Of a stretch of 24,552 nt of DNA, positions 14,374 through 22,797 are shown piece after piece. Location of the stretch: IMG/VR virus record IMGVR_UViG_3300046000_004459, positions 1 to 24,552 of that record; one strand, given 5' to 3'. Positions within the stretch are counted from its first letter, which is position 1, and each line of letters begins with the position of its first letter. A program made the position numbers and the translations under genes. The notes beneath the pieces were generated by a model. It saw nothing but the letters and a program-made list of their open reading frames with translations. It was not told the origin of the DNA and made no database searches. This DNA is from a virus.

Positions 14374-14886
14374 ATGGAGTTCGCACTCACAGGCACGAAG
14401 CTTCTCTACGACAACTTGAACGACATGACCGTGGCCATCCGCGACAAGTTGCTCAAGCGGGCGATGGGTCGCGCCACCCGCGCGATAGAGAAGGCGGCGA
14501 AGGATGCCTGCCCCGCCGACACCGGCACCCTCAAGGACAGCATCGCCACCAAGACCACCTCGCGCGGCGGGCGGGGGCACTACATCAAAGCCTTCATCGG
14601 CCCCAAGCGCAACGTCAAGGTCCCTGTGGACTACCACAAGGGAGGCCTCGGTCTGCCGCCGTTCGTGTCTATCCCCACCCGCTACGCCCACCTCGTGGAG
14701 TTCGGCCACAACATCGTGAACCGCAAGGGTGAGGTCGTGGGACACGTCGGCCCTCGGTCGTTCATGCGCAAGGCATGGGACGAGGCCGGTGGCGAGAAAG
14801 CCGTCGACACCTTCGAGGCCGTGCTCGGCGCGGGCATCGCGCAAGAAGTATTGCGTTCGGCCATCTCCTCAACTAAGACCCCCTGA
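14374..14886 (+). CDS. Tail completion protein, HK97 gp10-like
   Basis: A 170-residue neck protein. It has the family features: an N-terminal helix region with KRAMGRATRAIEKAAKDACPADTGTLKDSI (Pro-Ala-Asp-Thr-Gly-x-Leu is the hallmark). A beta region follows (IKAFIGPKRNVKVP), then RYAHLVEFGH and, near the end, VGPRSFMRKAWDEAGG. Proteins of this family end the tail or join it to the neck. I chose ATG 14374, one base after the previous stop, since the frame from 14161 overlaps the head-closure gene. Confidence 0.88.
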   Translation: MEFALTGTKLLYDNLNDMTVAIRDKLLKRAMGRATRAIEKAAKDACPADTGTLKDSIATKTTSRGGRGHYIKAFIGPKRNVKVPVDYHKGGLGLPPFVSIPTRYAHLVEFGHNIVNRKGEVVGHVGPRSFMRKAWDEAGGEKAVDTFEAVLGAGIAQEVLRSAISSTKTP

Positions 14887-14891
14887 TCCTC

Positions 14892-15305
14892 ATGTCCTAT
14901 TCACTCAAAGAAGCCATCCGTCAGGTCATTCTGGCCGACCCGGACATCGCCGCCCTCATCGGGGAGCGGCTGACTTCGGCGTTTGCGCCCCTGAGCGGCA
15001 CCGCCTCCGGGCCGTGGGTTGTCATGACGCAGATCAGCGGCCAGGAGGACGGGTCGTTTGACGGCGATGCCGGGTTGACCCGCCCGCGCTTCCAGTTCAC
15101 GATCGGCGGTCCGGCGCAGGAGACCGTTGACCAAGTGCGCGACGCCCTCATCCGCAACTTCAACGCGGCGGTCAAGCTCTACACCGACGGCGACTCGGTG
15201 GAACGCCGCATCACCTTTTTCCACGCCGACGACAACGAGGCATGGGAAGAACCTACTCGTTCATACAAAGTCCTCGTGGACTTCTTCATTTGGGCGAATC
15301 GTTAA
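14892..15305 (+). CDS. Tail terminator, DUF3168-like
   Basis: A 137-residue protein with the DUF3168/gpU-type layout: an N-terminal helix (LKEAIRQVILADPDIAALIG), then RLTSAFAPLSGTASGPWVVMTQIS. A beta strand with FQFTIGG precedes the helix QETVDQVRDALIRNF. The last strand is typical (RSYKVLVDFFIWAN). It would cap the tail tube and stop polymerisation once the tape-measure length is reached. It lies between the tail completion and tube genes, as expected. Confidence 0.85.
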   Translation: MSYSLKEAIRQVILADPDIAALIGERLTSAFAPLSGTASGPWVVMTQISGQEDGSFDGDAGLTRPRFQFTIGGPAQETVDQVRDALIRNFNAAVKLYTDGDSVERRITFFHADDNEAWEEPTRSYKVLVDFFIWANR

Positions 15306-15313
15306 CCATCAAC

Positions 15314-15319
15314 AAAGGA
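15314..15319 (+). promoter_or_regulatory. Shine-Dalgarno site for tail tube
   Basis: AAAGGA lies 7 bases before ATG 15327. The tube protein is needed in many copies, and this is one of the few genes here with a clear Shine-Dalgarno site. Confidence 0.6.
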
Positions 15320-15326
15320 TATCACC

Positions 15327-15740
15327 ATGTCAGGCAAAATCGGCTTCGGAGCATTGTTCAAACACGACAGCGGCAGCGGCGTCTACGTCACCGTCGCCAA
15401 CGTCACCAAGATCCGCCCCTACGGGCTGAAGGCGGACACCATCGACATCAGCGACCACGAAAGTCCCAGCCGCTACCGCGAGAAGACCGCGGGGATGCTG
15501 GACTCCGGCTCGTGCGCGATTGACCTCAACTACGAGCAGGACGAGACGACCCATCAGCTGATGGAGTCCTCGGTCGGCACGACCAAGAACTATCGCATCG
15601 TGTTCCCCGGCACCGGGCGCACGGCGACGTTCTCCGGGTTCATCGAGTCCACCACCCCGGAGCTCCCGTTCGACAACAAGATGACCTGCACCGTGAACGT
15701 CCAGATCTCGGGCGTCGTCACGTGGGCTGCGGCGGCGTAA
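15327..15740 (+). CDS. Major tail tube protein
   Basis: A 137-residue tube subunit. Features of the family include an opening beta region (GFGALFKHDSGSGVYVTVANVT), the DTIDISDHESPSRYREKTAGMLDSGS segment (the Asp-Ile-Ser/Thr-x-His loop common in siphovirus tubes), and central NYEQDETTHQLMESS. The strand RTATFSGFIESTTPE leads into a C-terminal TCTVNVQISGVVTW strand. It would stack in hexameric rings around the tape measure. The length is normal for the simple tube without added Ig domain. Confidence 0.9.
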   Translation: MSGKIGFGALFKHDSGSGVYVTVANVTKIRPYGLKADTIDISDHESPSRYREKTAGMLDSGSCAIDLNYEQDETTHQLMESSVGTTKNYRIVFPGTGRTATFSGFIESTTPELPFDNKMTCTVNVQISGVVTWAAAA

Positions 15741-15758
15741 CCGACAACCCTCCCTTCC

Positions 15759-16064
15759 ATGTCCTCCATCATTAAACTCGGACACCACGAGATCAACCTC
15801 CGCTACGACTTCCAAGCCTTCCTACGCTTGGACGAAGAATGCGGCCTCAACGCCATGTCCCCCGCCAGCTACCGCGACTTCTCACCGAAGCAGATGGTCG
15901 CGTTGGTGTGGGCGGGGCAGACGAGCAAGAAGCCTCTCACGCGTCCGGAGGTCGCCAAGCTCATGCCCTGCGACGCCGACAACTACCTGCTGATCGCGAC
16001 GGCGGTTGCCGACGCCTTGGGTGCGGCCATCAACGCCCCCGATGAAGCCTCAAAAGATTCGTGA
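15759..16064 (+). CDS. Tail assembly chaperone, gpG-like
   Basis: A 101-residue, mainly helical protein that should coat the tape measure during tail assembly. It opens with a short beta hairpin (SSIIKLGHHEINLRYDF) and then FLRLDEECG. The latter part carries the MVALVWAGQTSKKPLTRPEVAKLM segment and a helix. It is placed between the tube and tape measure genes, the standard gpG location. CAACC at 15745-15749 precedes the start. Its 3' end overlaps a second frame at 16042 that is the gpT-like partner. Confidence 0.8.
   Translation: MSSIIKLGHHEINLRYDFQAFLRLDEECGLNAMSPASYRDFSPKQMVALVWAGQTSKKPLTRPEVAKLMPCDADNYLLIATAVADALGAAINAPDEASKDS
16035..16044 (+). promoter_or_regulatory. Candidate frameshift site or restart at gpG/gpT junction
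   Basis: The gpG frame reads GCC CCC GAT here, with five Cs at 16036-16040. A -2 slip of the tRNA on CCC (16038-16040) re-pairs perfectly with CCC (16036-16038) and moves ribosomes into the gpT-like frame. A +1 slip onto CCG is also possible. The same spot holds an ATG at 16042, so simple coupled restart is the main rival. The partner frame is +1/-2, not the -1 used by lambda. Confidence 0.4.
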
Positions 16065-16416
16065 CCATGCAGCGTGGGCTCGAGTTGAACTTGGGATGCG
16101 GCTGGGGGAGTTCTTGCGACTCACCCCGGCTGAGTTCTTTGGCATCTTCAAAGCCTGGGAAGCCAAGCAAGCTCGTGAGGATCTGCGCCTCGCGCGTTTG
16201 CAGCTCACCATCGCCAGCTCGGCGGGGGCCAAGAGCGTAAGCGGCCAAGACCTCAGCATCTACGACTTCGTCCCCCACCTGCGCCCGCCACCCAAACCTG
16301 AGACCAGCGAAAACCTTGAACGGCAGTTTCTAAGCTGCATTCCCAAATCATGGCATCCTCCTCAAGATCAATCGGCAGCCTCTTCATCGACATCGAGGCC
16401 CGCACCGCCAAGCTAG
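16042..16416 (+). CDS. Second tail assembly chaperone frame, gpT-like
   Basis: A 124-codon frame overlapping gpG by 23 bases and the tape measure by 67. The front (WARVELGMRLGEFLRLTPAEFFGIFKAW) matches the Leu-Thr-Pro-x-Glu-Phe motif of the small chaperones that pair with gpG-type proteins in gene-transfer-agent-like tails. A helix (LRLARLQLTIASSAG) and a Pro-rich tail follow. It may be expressed as a fusion to gpG through a frameshift, or separately from ATG 16042. The last 20 residues overlap the tape measure start and look low in complexity, so the functional part probably ends near 16300. Confidence 0.65.
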   Translation: MKPQKIRDHAAWARVELGMRLGEFLRLTPAEFFGIFKAWEAKQAREDLRLARLQLTIASSAGAKSVSGQDLSIYDFVPHLRPPPKPETSENLERQFLSCIPKSWHPPQDQSAASSSTSRPAPPS

Positions 16417-17852
16417 AGACCGACATGGCGAAGGCCAAGTCCATCATTGACCGGTCCACGGGGTCGGTCAAGGACATGTCCGACGCCACCACCAAGCTCC
16501 GGGATCACCAGAACGTGATGCTGAACCAACTGACGCAGCGGTTGGCCGGCATGTTCGCGGTCTTCACCATCCTTAAGTCGGAGGTGATGCACGTCTACAA
16601 CAACATCGAGAAGATCCCCGGCATCCCGCCGCAGACCATCGCCAGTATCCAAGGGGCCAAGGAGAACATGGCCAAGTTCCGCGAAGTAACTGACGGAGCC
16701 ATCGCCGCAGGCATCGCGGGGTTCTTGGACTTCGGCAAGGCGATCGGTCACGCTATGGCCACCCAAGGTCAGGGAGTGTATGAAAGCCCCCACGAGGCCG
16801 TTGCCGCCGAACTGCGCCGCCGCAATGAGGTGACAGACATCCTGCAGATCACGGAGCTGGAGAAGCGCCTCAAGGACCAGAAGCGGGATACCGCCTTGGC
16901 AGCGATGAAGACTTCGGATCAGGTCCGAGAGCTCCTTGCCTACGCCACCGAATTGGACAAACGGGCTGCGCCCGGTGGGTCACAGGGTGTGCGGCTGGCT
17001 CAGCTCCAAGCGGAACTGGCAGCGTTGAAAGCTCGAGAAACGGCCAACGAGAAGATCAAGAACCTGGACGATCAGCGGCGGACGGCGTCGGAGAAACTCT
17101 CGCGGGCGGAAGGTCTGGAGACGGAGGCCCTTCTCTCCAAGACCGAGAGCGTCAAGAAACTGCGGGCGGAACTGGAGCGACTGCAAGCCCTGCGCCCCCT
17201 AGGCTTGATCCCAGGGACCAAAGCGGACTACGACATCACGAACGCGGACGGCAGCTTCATGAAGTCCCGGCCGCTCACCGCCGAGGAGAAGGAAAAAGAC
17301 ATCAAGCTCCTGGACGCCATCACCGCCGCACAGTATCGGCTCAACTCGGCCATCAAGGCGGCGGGGCAGCTCGCCCGCGACATGGGTAACGCCATGTCGG
17401 CGTCTTTGGGCGAGGCCCTTCTGTCGGGTGAGAAGTTGCGGTCGGTGTTGGACAAGCTCCTCGGCACCCTGCTCCAGATCGTTCTACAGCGGGCCATCCT
17501 GTCACCACTGGCCGACATCTTCACCGCAGGGTTGGGCAAGCTCCCCGGCATGGGGGCCAAGGCGGGCGGCGGACCCATCAACGGAGCCACACTGGTCGGC
17601 GAGAAAGGCCCGGAGATCCTGGTCGGCAACGCCTACGGCACCGTGATCCCCAACGAGCAGATCGGTCGGGGCAGCAAGGGGAACAACTACTACATCGACG
17701 CCAGCGGGGCCGACGCCTCCGCCATCAGCCGACTGGAGTCCATGCTCCTAACCTTGGCGGGGCCGGGGGTGGTGGAGCGCCGCAGTTTGACAGCTAACAT
17801 GAACGCAGCCCGACGCCGCGGGGCCGTCGGTGCCGCCCTCCAAGGAGCTTAA
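16350..17852 (+). CDS. Tail tape measure protein
   Basis: A 500-residue protein that sets tail length. The N-terminal 60 residues (IGSLFIDIEARTAKLETDMAKAKS) are typical of the family. Hydrophobic stretches occur at about 62-75 and 120-135. A long coiled-coil middle spans about 140-290. The end carries the common VGEKGPEILVGNAYGTVIPNEQI motif, then NNYYIDASGADASAI, as in lambdoid tape measures. With about 1.5 angstrom per residue the tail would be near 75 nm, which is short for a siphovirus. It overlaps the gpT-like frame by 67 bases. No Shine-Dalgarno site. Confidence 0.88.
   Translation: MASSSRSIGSLFIDIEARTAKLETDMAKAKSIIDRSTGSVKDMSDATTKLRDHQNVMLNQLTQRLAGMFAVFTILKSEVMHVYNNIEKIPGIPPQTIASIQGAKENMAKFREVTDGAIAAGIAGFLDFGKAIGHAMATQGQGVYESPHEAVAAELRRRNEVTDILQITELEKRLKDQKRDTALAAMKTSDQVRELLAYATELDKRAAPGGSQGVRLAQLQAELAALKARETANEKIKNLDDQRRTASEKLSRAEGLETEALLSKTESVKKLRAELERLQALRPLGLIPGTKADYDITNADGSFMKSRPLTAEEKEKDIKLLDAITAAQYRLNSAIKAAGQLARDMGNAMSASLGEALLSGEKLRSVLDKLLGTLLQIVLQRAILSPLADIFTAGLGKLPGMGAKAGGGPINGATLVGEKGPEILVGNAYGTVIPNEQIGRGSKGNNYYIDASGADASAISRLESMLLTLAGPGVVERRSLTANMNAARRRGAVGAALQGA
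17842..17847 (+). promoter_or_regulatory. Shine-Dalgarno site for first tail-tip gene
   Basis: AAGGAG lies 9 bases before ATG 17857 and favours that start over the in-frame ATG at 17830. It lies inside the last codons of the tape measure gene. Confidence 0.7.
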
Positions 17853-17856
17853 TCTC

Positions 17857-18477
17857 ATGGCCATCACCTACCCACTCACTCTCCCCACGTCGGTCTCGTT
17901 CACCGACATGCAATATATCCCACGCACGGTCGTGGGGTTTTCTGCGTCTCGTTTCACCGGTCAGCAGCAGACCTACGTCTGGCCCGGTCAATGGTGGGAG
18001 GTGCGGTGCAAGCTGCCCCCGCTCACGACCGACGCCCTCGCCGACGCTTGGATCGCTTTCCTGCTCTCGCTCAACGGGCGTCACGGAACGTTCAACATGG
18101 GGCCGAGCACCCGCAAGCTCCCGAACATCCTCACGGCTCTGGCTCAGGTGGGCTCCGGAGGCGCGACGGCCAACAGCTCCACGCTCCCGATCACGCTGTT
18201 CAGCGCGGGGTCGGGGCTGACGGTTGGGGACTGGATCCAGCACGGCACCGGAGCTTCGGCCCGGCTGCACCGCATCGTCCAGGTCAACGCGTTCGTAGGC
18301 ACCGCCGGATCGGTGGAGATCTTCCCCCGCGCCCGGAGCGCCTACGCCGCCGGGTCCGGCTTGGTGCTGACCAACCCTGTCGGCCACTTCCGCCTCGCCT
18401 CCGACGACTCCATGGGGTGGTCGGTTGATCTGGCCAAGAACACCGGTCTCGAAATCAACGCCATGGAGGTCCTATGA
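17857..18477 (+). CDS. Minor tail protein in distal-tail position
   Basis: A 206-residue beta-rich protein directly after the tape measure, where distal tail or lambda gpM/DUF2460-like tip proteins are encoded. The visible pattern is PLTLPTSVSFTDMQYIPRTVVG, then WPGQWWEVRCKLPPL, then AFLLSLNGRHGTFNMGPS. That Leu-x-Gly-x-x-Gly-x-Phe turn is common in distal tail proteins. The second half is a small beta barrel (LTVGDWIQHGTGASARLHRIVQV). It is coupled to the next gene by ATGA. I can place it in the tip but not name a precise family. Confidence 0.7.
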   Translation: MAITYPLTLPTSVSFTDMQYIPRTVVGFSASRFTGQQQTYVWPGQWWEVRCKLPPLTTDALADAWIAFLLSLNGRHGTFNMGPSTRKLPNILTALAQVGSGGATANSSTLPITLFSAGSGLTVGDWIQHGTGASARLHRIVQVNAFVGTAGSVEIFPRARSAYAAGSGLVLTNPVGHFRLASDDSMGWSVDLAKNTGLEINAMEVL

Positions 18478-19094
18478 GTCGCACCCTGCCCACCGGCCTA
18501 GACACCGCCCTCAGCGCCGCCACGCTGTATCCCGTCCTGTTGGTCCAGTTGAACTGGCCGACCGGGACCGTCCGTTGCTGGAACGGATACCACGACCTGA
18601 CCTGGGACAGTCAAACCTGGATCGGCACCGGGCACCTCGGCAGCGTGGGGGAGATTGGCGAGAATAGCGACGGCACCGCCAACGGCCTCTCTATCACGCT
18701 CAGCGGCATCCCGGCCTCGGTTCTGTCCAACGCTCTGGAGAATAACTCTCAGGGCCAGCCGGCGAAGGTGTGGTTCGGCGTAATTCAAAACCAGTCTTTC
18801 TCCGTCGACCCCTACTTGGTATTTGACGGGATGATAGACACGGCCAGCATTTCCGACGAAGGCGGCTCGGCGACCGTGACCATCAATCTGGAGAAAGAGA
18901 TGATCGACGACCGCACCACCGCCAGCCGCTACACCCATGAAGACCAGCAGCGGGACTTCCCCGGCGACCTGGGACTGGAATATGTCGCAGGACTGGCCAA
19001 CCGTCAGTTCATGTGGGGCAAAGCGGTTGTCGCTCCGGTAGGGTCGGGGGGCACGGGCGGCGGCAACGGTGGCGGCAACGGCGAACTCCAATGA
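18474..19094 (+). CDS. Tail-tip protein, DUF2163 / lambda gpL-like position
   Basis: A 206-residue protein in the hub-I slot between the distal tail protein and the NlpC/P60-like gene. It starts RTLPTGLDTALSAATLYPVLL, continues with the WNGYHDLTWDSQTWIGTGHLG hairpin, and has VFDGMIDTASISDEGGSATVTINLE, a Phe-Asp-Gly-x-x-Asp turn typical of this group. The segment DRTTASRYTHEDQQRDFPGDLGLEYV then resembles the conserved Arg-Tyr-x-x-x-x-Gln-x-x-x-Phe-Pro-Gly-Asp end of such proteins. The last 15 residues are Gly-rich and flexible. GGAGG at 18465-18469 precedes the start closely (4 bases). Confidence 0.72.
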   Translation: MSRTLPTGLDTALSAATLYPVLLVQLNWPTGTVRCWNGYHDLTWDSQTWIGTGHLGSVGEIGENSDGTANGLSITLSGIPASVLSNALENNSQGQPAKVWFGVIQNQSFSVDPYLVFDGMIDTASISDEGGSATVTINLEKEMIDDRTTASRYTHEDQQRDFPGDLGLEYVAGLANRQFMWGKAVVAPVGSGGTGGGNGGGNGELQ

Positions 19095-19492
19095 GCGCCC
19101 AACTCCTCAACGCCTTTATCGAGGCCCGCCGCCACACCGAGTTCCAATGGGGTGTCCACGATTGCTGTCTGTTCGCGGCCGATTGGGCGTTGCTCTTTAC
19201 GGGCCAAGACCCTGCCGCCGACCTGCGGGGCACCTACGGGAGCGCCCTTACTGCAAAGCGTTTGCTAGACCGGGCGGGCGGGGTCGTATCCCTTGCCGAT
19301 AAAGCCCTTTTACGGTGCGGGTGGGTGCCTACACCCCCAACCAAGGCCCAAAGGGGCTCGATTGCGGCTCTAGGCCCCCCAGACTCGGCCTCGCTGGGGG
19401 TCATAATACACCCCGGCGTCGTTGGCCCCGGCCCCTGCGGCCTAGTTTTCCTTCCTCGAAGCGTCGTAACCCACACCTGGACCCTTTCCTAA
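19091..19492 (+). CDS. NlpC/P60-like tail-tip protein (DUF6950-type)
   Basis: A 133-residue protein with FQWGVHDCCLFAADWALLFTG at residues 18-38, the Trp-Gly-x-x-Asp-Cys motif that holds the nucleophile of NlpC/P60-like peptidases (Cys25 likely). Such proteins in the tail tip can open peptidoglycan during DNA entry. A matching catalytic His is not obvious in the second half (LGVIIHPGVV is the nearest), so activity is uncertain. It is coupled to its upstream neighbour by ATGA and followed one base later by the hub gene, the same order as gene-transfer-agent tail tips. Confidence 0.75.
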   Translation: MSAQLLNAFIEARRHTEFQWGVHDCCLFAADWALLFTGQDPAADLRGTYGSALTAKRLLDRAGGVVSLADKALLRCGWVPTPPTKAQRGSIAALGPPDSASLGVIIHPGVVGPGPCGLVFLPRSVVTHTWTLS

Positions 19493-19493
19493 C

Positions 19494-22400
19494 ATGCCCG
19501 CACTAGTCGCAGCCGCTGTCGCAGCCGTCGCACCTTCCACCGCCGCTTGGGGCCTGACCCTGACGGTCGGTTCCACAGTTATCGGCACCGCCTCCTTCGC
19601 CACCCTGATCGGCTACGCCGCGACGATCGGCGGAGCGATTGCCTATGGGCAGTCGCAGGCGAACAAGCTGAAGAACATGTCCAAGCTCACGGTGGACCAA
19701 GGTCGCAGCGTGATGGCCCGTGACCCGCTGGCCAGCCGCCGCCTGATCTACGGTCAGGTGCTGGTGACCGGACCCGTGGTGTTCATGACCACCTCCGGCA
19801 CGAAGAATGAGTGGCTTCATATGTGCGTGGCCTTGGCGGGCCATGAGGTTGAGGAGATCGGCACGATCTATTTCGACAACGGTGAAGAGGTGACGCTCGA
19901 CGGCTCCGGGGCTGCGACCGGCAAGTATGCCGGAAAATTCTTTTGCACCAAGCACCTCGGCACCGCCGACCAGCTCGTGGACGGATCCATCCAGAGCAAC
20001 GTCCCGACCGAATGGACCGCCGACCACCGGCTCCGGGGCATCGCGTATCTGGCGATGTCGTTCTATTACGACACCGACCTCTTCCCCAACGGTGTGCCGA
20101 CGGTCAAGGCGATGGTCAAGGGTGCCAAGGTTTACGACCCTCGGGAGGCCGGACACAACTCCGCCGACCCGACCACGTGGACATGGAGCGCCAACTCCGC
20201 ACTCTGTGCGGCGCACTACCTGAACAATTCGAAGTTCGGTCGGGGCATAGCATGGAGCCGTATCAACACGACCGGGCTGATCAGTGAGGCCAACATCTGC
20301 GACGAGCTGGTGACGCTGGCCGACGCCAGCACCGAGAAGCGATACCAGACCAACGGCACCACCAACTCCGACCAAGACGCCCGCGGAGACCTCTGCGCCG
20401 CGATGGCGGGGCGCATCATCGAGACCGGCGGCATCTGGTCCATTCAGGCCGGGGCCTACCGGACCCCCGGAGCGATGACGATCACCGACGACATGATCGT
20501 GGGGGCCTTTAACGTGCAGACGCGCCAGTCCATGCGCGAGACCTTCAGCGGCGTCAAGGGCACTTTCATCGCGCCCATCAACGAGTGGATGCCGGCGGAC
20601 TTCCCCGCGGTCAAGAACGACACTTACATGGCCGACGACGGCGGGGTGCGCCGATGGAAGGACGTCAGCTACCCCTTCATCACCTCGGCGGCCACGGCGC
20701 AGCGGCTCAGCAAGATCGATCTGGAGCGCGGGCGTCAGCAGATCGTGGTCAGCACCGTCCTGCGCCTCGACGCTTTCAAGCTGGCGTGCGGCGACACCGT
20801 CGCGGTGACGCGGGCCAGTCTGGGTTGGAGCGCGAAGCTGTTTGAAGTTATCGAGTGGAAGTTCCAGGTGATGGACAACAACGGACTCGGCGTGGCGGTC
20901 ACGCTCAAGGAGACCGCGGAGGCGGTGTGGGATTGGGCCAACGGTGAGGAGACCACGGTGGATCTGGCCCCCAACACCACACTCCCCGACCCCACCGTCG
21001 TCCCGACGCCCGTGCTGACCCTGCTGACGGACAGCACCACCGCCACCATCCAGCCCGACGGCACCGTGCAGCCGCGACTGAAGGCTTCCTGGACCACGCC
21101 GAACAACATCTACGTTGAGAACGGCGGCTATGTGGAGATCGAGTTCAAGAAGACCACCGACACTGACTACACGGTCTGGAGCGTCATTCGCGGCGACGCG
21201 CTGTTCGACTACATCCTGGACGTCAAGGTGGGGGTGCAATACAACGTCCGCGTCCGCTTCCGCAATCAGGCGGGGGTGCGCGGGGCCTACGACACGGAGA
21301 CCTCGTCTGCCGTGGTGGGCGATACCACCACGCCCAACGGTGTCGGGGGCACCATCAGCGCCACCGCCCGCGCGGGGTTTATCGATTTGCAGTGGACACC
21401 CTCAACCTCCGGAACCGTGAACGAATACTACATCTATCGATCAATCGTCAGTGCAGTCGCAGGCTTTGCTCTGCTCGCCCAAACCGCGAACTCCCAGTAT
21501 CAGGATTCCAGCGTCACCGCTGGGACGACGTATTACTACTACGTCGTAGCACAGAGCGCCTCGGGGATTGATTCCCCGGCGTCCAGTGTGGTCAGCGCGG
21601 CGGCTATCTTCGCCCCGAACGGCGTCGTGCCGAGCAGCCCCACCGCCCCCGCGCAACCGGGCTCGCCCGTGGTGGGCACCTACGACGCGACGGATGGCAG
21701 CGTCTTCGCCTTTGTCACTCTGGACATCGCCGCCATGCCGACCGGGGCGGTGTGGCAGAACCTGCTCTATCGCCGCACCGGCTCGGGCGATTGGATGGTG
21801 GCGGCGCAGTTTAAGAACACCGGCAGCACGACCATCCGTCTGGACGACCTGAGCCCCGGCGTCGGCTACGACATCGCCATGCAGGCTTGGAACGGCGCAG
21901 GCGGCTCGGCGGTGGTGACAGGCACGAGCTTCACCTCGTCGACCAAGACTGCCGCCTCTTCGCTACCGACCTCTCTGGCGGCTCATGCGCCGAGCAGCAC
22001 CTACCCGGCGTCCGCCCACTACTTCGGCGCGACTCAAGAATATTCCTGCGTCATCACTTTCGTGCCTTCGACTTCGAAAGATGTGGAAGCTTACGAGTTT
22101 GGCATCAACGTCAACTCGGGACAAGACCCTACTCAAGCGGGTGGGTTTGTGTTTGCTTCGGTGCCTGCCGGAGCGACTCAGGTCCAATACAACTCCATCC
22201 TCCTGGTCGCCCAGTATCTATGGTATCGCGCTAAGAATGTCAGCGGTGTGTGGACCGCCTGGACGGATTCAGGTATCAACGTGAACGGTTTCTTGGCCAT
22301 CCCGGCGGGGACCATGTCTTCTCAGAATGCCAGCGGTGTAGCTATCACCGGCGGGACGGCGGTGCTGGCGTCGGAGCGCACCGCCTCCCTAACCGTAGCG

Positions 22401-22694
22401 CCTGCCGCCGCCGCCAGCCCCCGCGCCAACCTTGCGATCTTCGCCGGGACGGATGTGAAGAACTTTACCGGCGGCTCGCCCACGGAGAACCTCGACGTGG
22501 ACATTACCGACCGCGGCTTCACCGCGAAGCCCGACTGGGGCATCATTCAGATCTACGACACCAACTTCCTCGGTGTCTACGACTACGACACATCCTCCAC
22601 TAGCACGAACGCTCGGTTCGTGATCTTCTCCAAGGACGGTAGCAACCTTGCCAGCGGCAATCGGCGCTACCACTTCATCTTGGGCAAATACTGA
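19494..22694 (+). CDS. Central tail hub / host-specificity protein, J-like, with FN3 domains
   Basis: A 1066-residue hub at the tail tip. Residues 1-55 are Ala/Gly-rich and strongly hydrophobic (two helices), as in many J-like proteins, and may contact the membrane. Residues about 70-490 form the hub body, with LASRRLIYGQVLVTGPVVFMT and the AGRIIETGGIWSIQAGAYR strand pair. About four fibronectin-III-like domains follow at roughly 500-615, 618-702, 717-817 and 821-932, marked by Tyr-x-Val-x-Val and YYYYVVAQS-type strands. The final 130 residues end in GFTAKPDWGIIQIYDTNFLGVYDYD and NRRYHFILGKY, a tip domain shared by other phage hubs. It probably helps choose the host. The gene ends the + operon. 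Confidence 0.88.
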   Translation: MPALVAAAVAAVAPSTAAWGLTLTVGSTVIGTASFATLIGYAATIGGAIAYGQSQANKLKNMSKLTVDQGRSVMARDPLASRRLIYGQVLVTGPVVFMTTSGTKNEWLHMCVALAGHEVEEIGTIYFDNGEEVTLDGSGAATGKYAGKFFCTKHLGTADQLVDGSIQSNVPTEWTADHRLRGIAYLAMSFYYDTDLFPNGVPTVKAMVKGAKVYDPREAGHNSADPTTWTWSANSALCAAHYLNNSKFGRGIAWSRINTTGLISEANICDELVTLADASTEKRYQTNGTTNSDQDARGDLCAAMAGRIIETGGIWSIQAGAYRTPGAMTITDDMIVGAFNVQTRQSMRETFSGVKGTFIAPINEWMPADFPAVKNDTYMADDGGVRRWKDVSYPFITSAATAQRLSKIDLERGRQQIVVSTVLRLDAFKLACGDTVAVTRASLGWSAKLFEVIEWKFQVMDNNGLGVAVTLKETAEAVWDWANGEETTVDLAPNTTLPDPTVVPTPVLTLLTDSTTATIQPDGTVQPRLKASWTTPNNIYVENGGYVEIEFKKTTDTDYTVWSVIRGDALFDYILDVKVGVQYNVRVRFRNQAGVRGAYDTETSSAVVGDTTTPNGVGGTISATARAGFIDLQWTPSTSGTVNEYYIYRSIVSAVAGFALLAQTANSQYQDSSVTAGTTYYYYVVAQSASGIDSPASSVVSAAAIFAPNGVVPSSPTAPAQPGSPVVGTYDATDGSVFAFVTLDIAAMPTGAVWQNLLYRRTGSGDWMVAAQFKNTGSTTIRLDDLSPGVGYDIAMQAWNGAGGSAVVTGTSFTSSTKTAASSLPTSLAAHAPSSTYPASAHYFGATQEYSCVITFVPSTSKDVEAYEFGINVNSGQDPTQAGGFVFASVPAGATQVQYNSILLVAQYLWYRAKNVSGVWTAWTDSGINVNGFLAIPAGTMSSQNASGVAITGGTAVLASERTASLTVAPAAAASPRANLAIFAGTDVKNFTGGSPTENLDVDITDRGFTAKPDWGIIQIYDTNFLGVYDYDTSSTSTNARFVIFSKDGSNLASGNRRYHFILGKY

Positions 22695-22700
22695 AAATTT

Positions 22701-22745
22701 CCCCTGCCCTCACGCGGGTCCGGAGGACGCCGAGGGGATCAGGGG
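22701..22745. terminator. Imperfect long hairpin, probable terminator for - strand operon
   Basis: CCCCTG (22701-22706) pairs with CAGGGG (22740-22745), CCCTC (22707-22711) with GAGGG (22732-22736), and GCG/TCC with GGA/CGC near the tip, with small bulges. Read on the - strand, the stem is followed by AAATTTT (22700-22694), a fair uridine tract. It begins 6 bases after the hub stop. Confidence 0.55.
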
Positions 22746-22759
22746 CATACGCCAACCAA

Positions 22760-22797
22760 GAGCCGCCAACCCATCTCGTGAGGGGGGTTGGCGGCTC
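22760..22797. terminator. Rho-independent terminator between convergent operons
   Basis: A perfect 13-base-pair stem, GAGCCGCCAACCC (22760-22772) with its complement at 22785-22797, and a 12-base loop. On the + strand it is followed by GCTTTGT, a weak T-run. Bases 22751-22757 repeat part of the left arm and could form a rival pairing. It lies between the hub gene and the DUF3310 gene, which converge here, and may act in both directions. Confidence 0.8.

Noticed and set aside
19365-19420. Hairpin-like G/C runs within the NlpC/P60-like gene
   Set aside because: C-rich and G-rich codons inside a coding frame; the pairing is imperfect and there is no T-run or gene boundary.
19503-21239. 578-codon - strand frame opposite the hub gene
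   Set aside because: Antisense shadow; no family features, and the hub is well supported.
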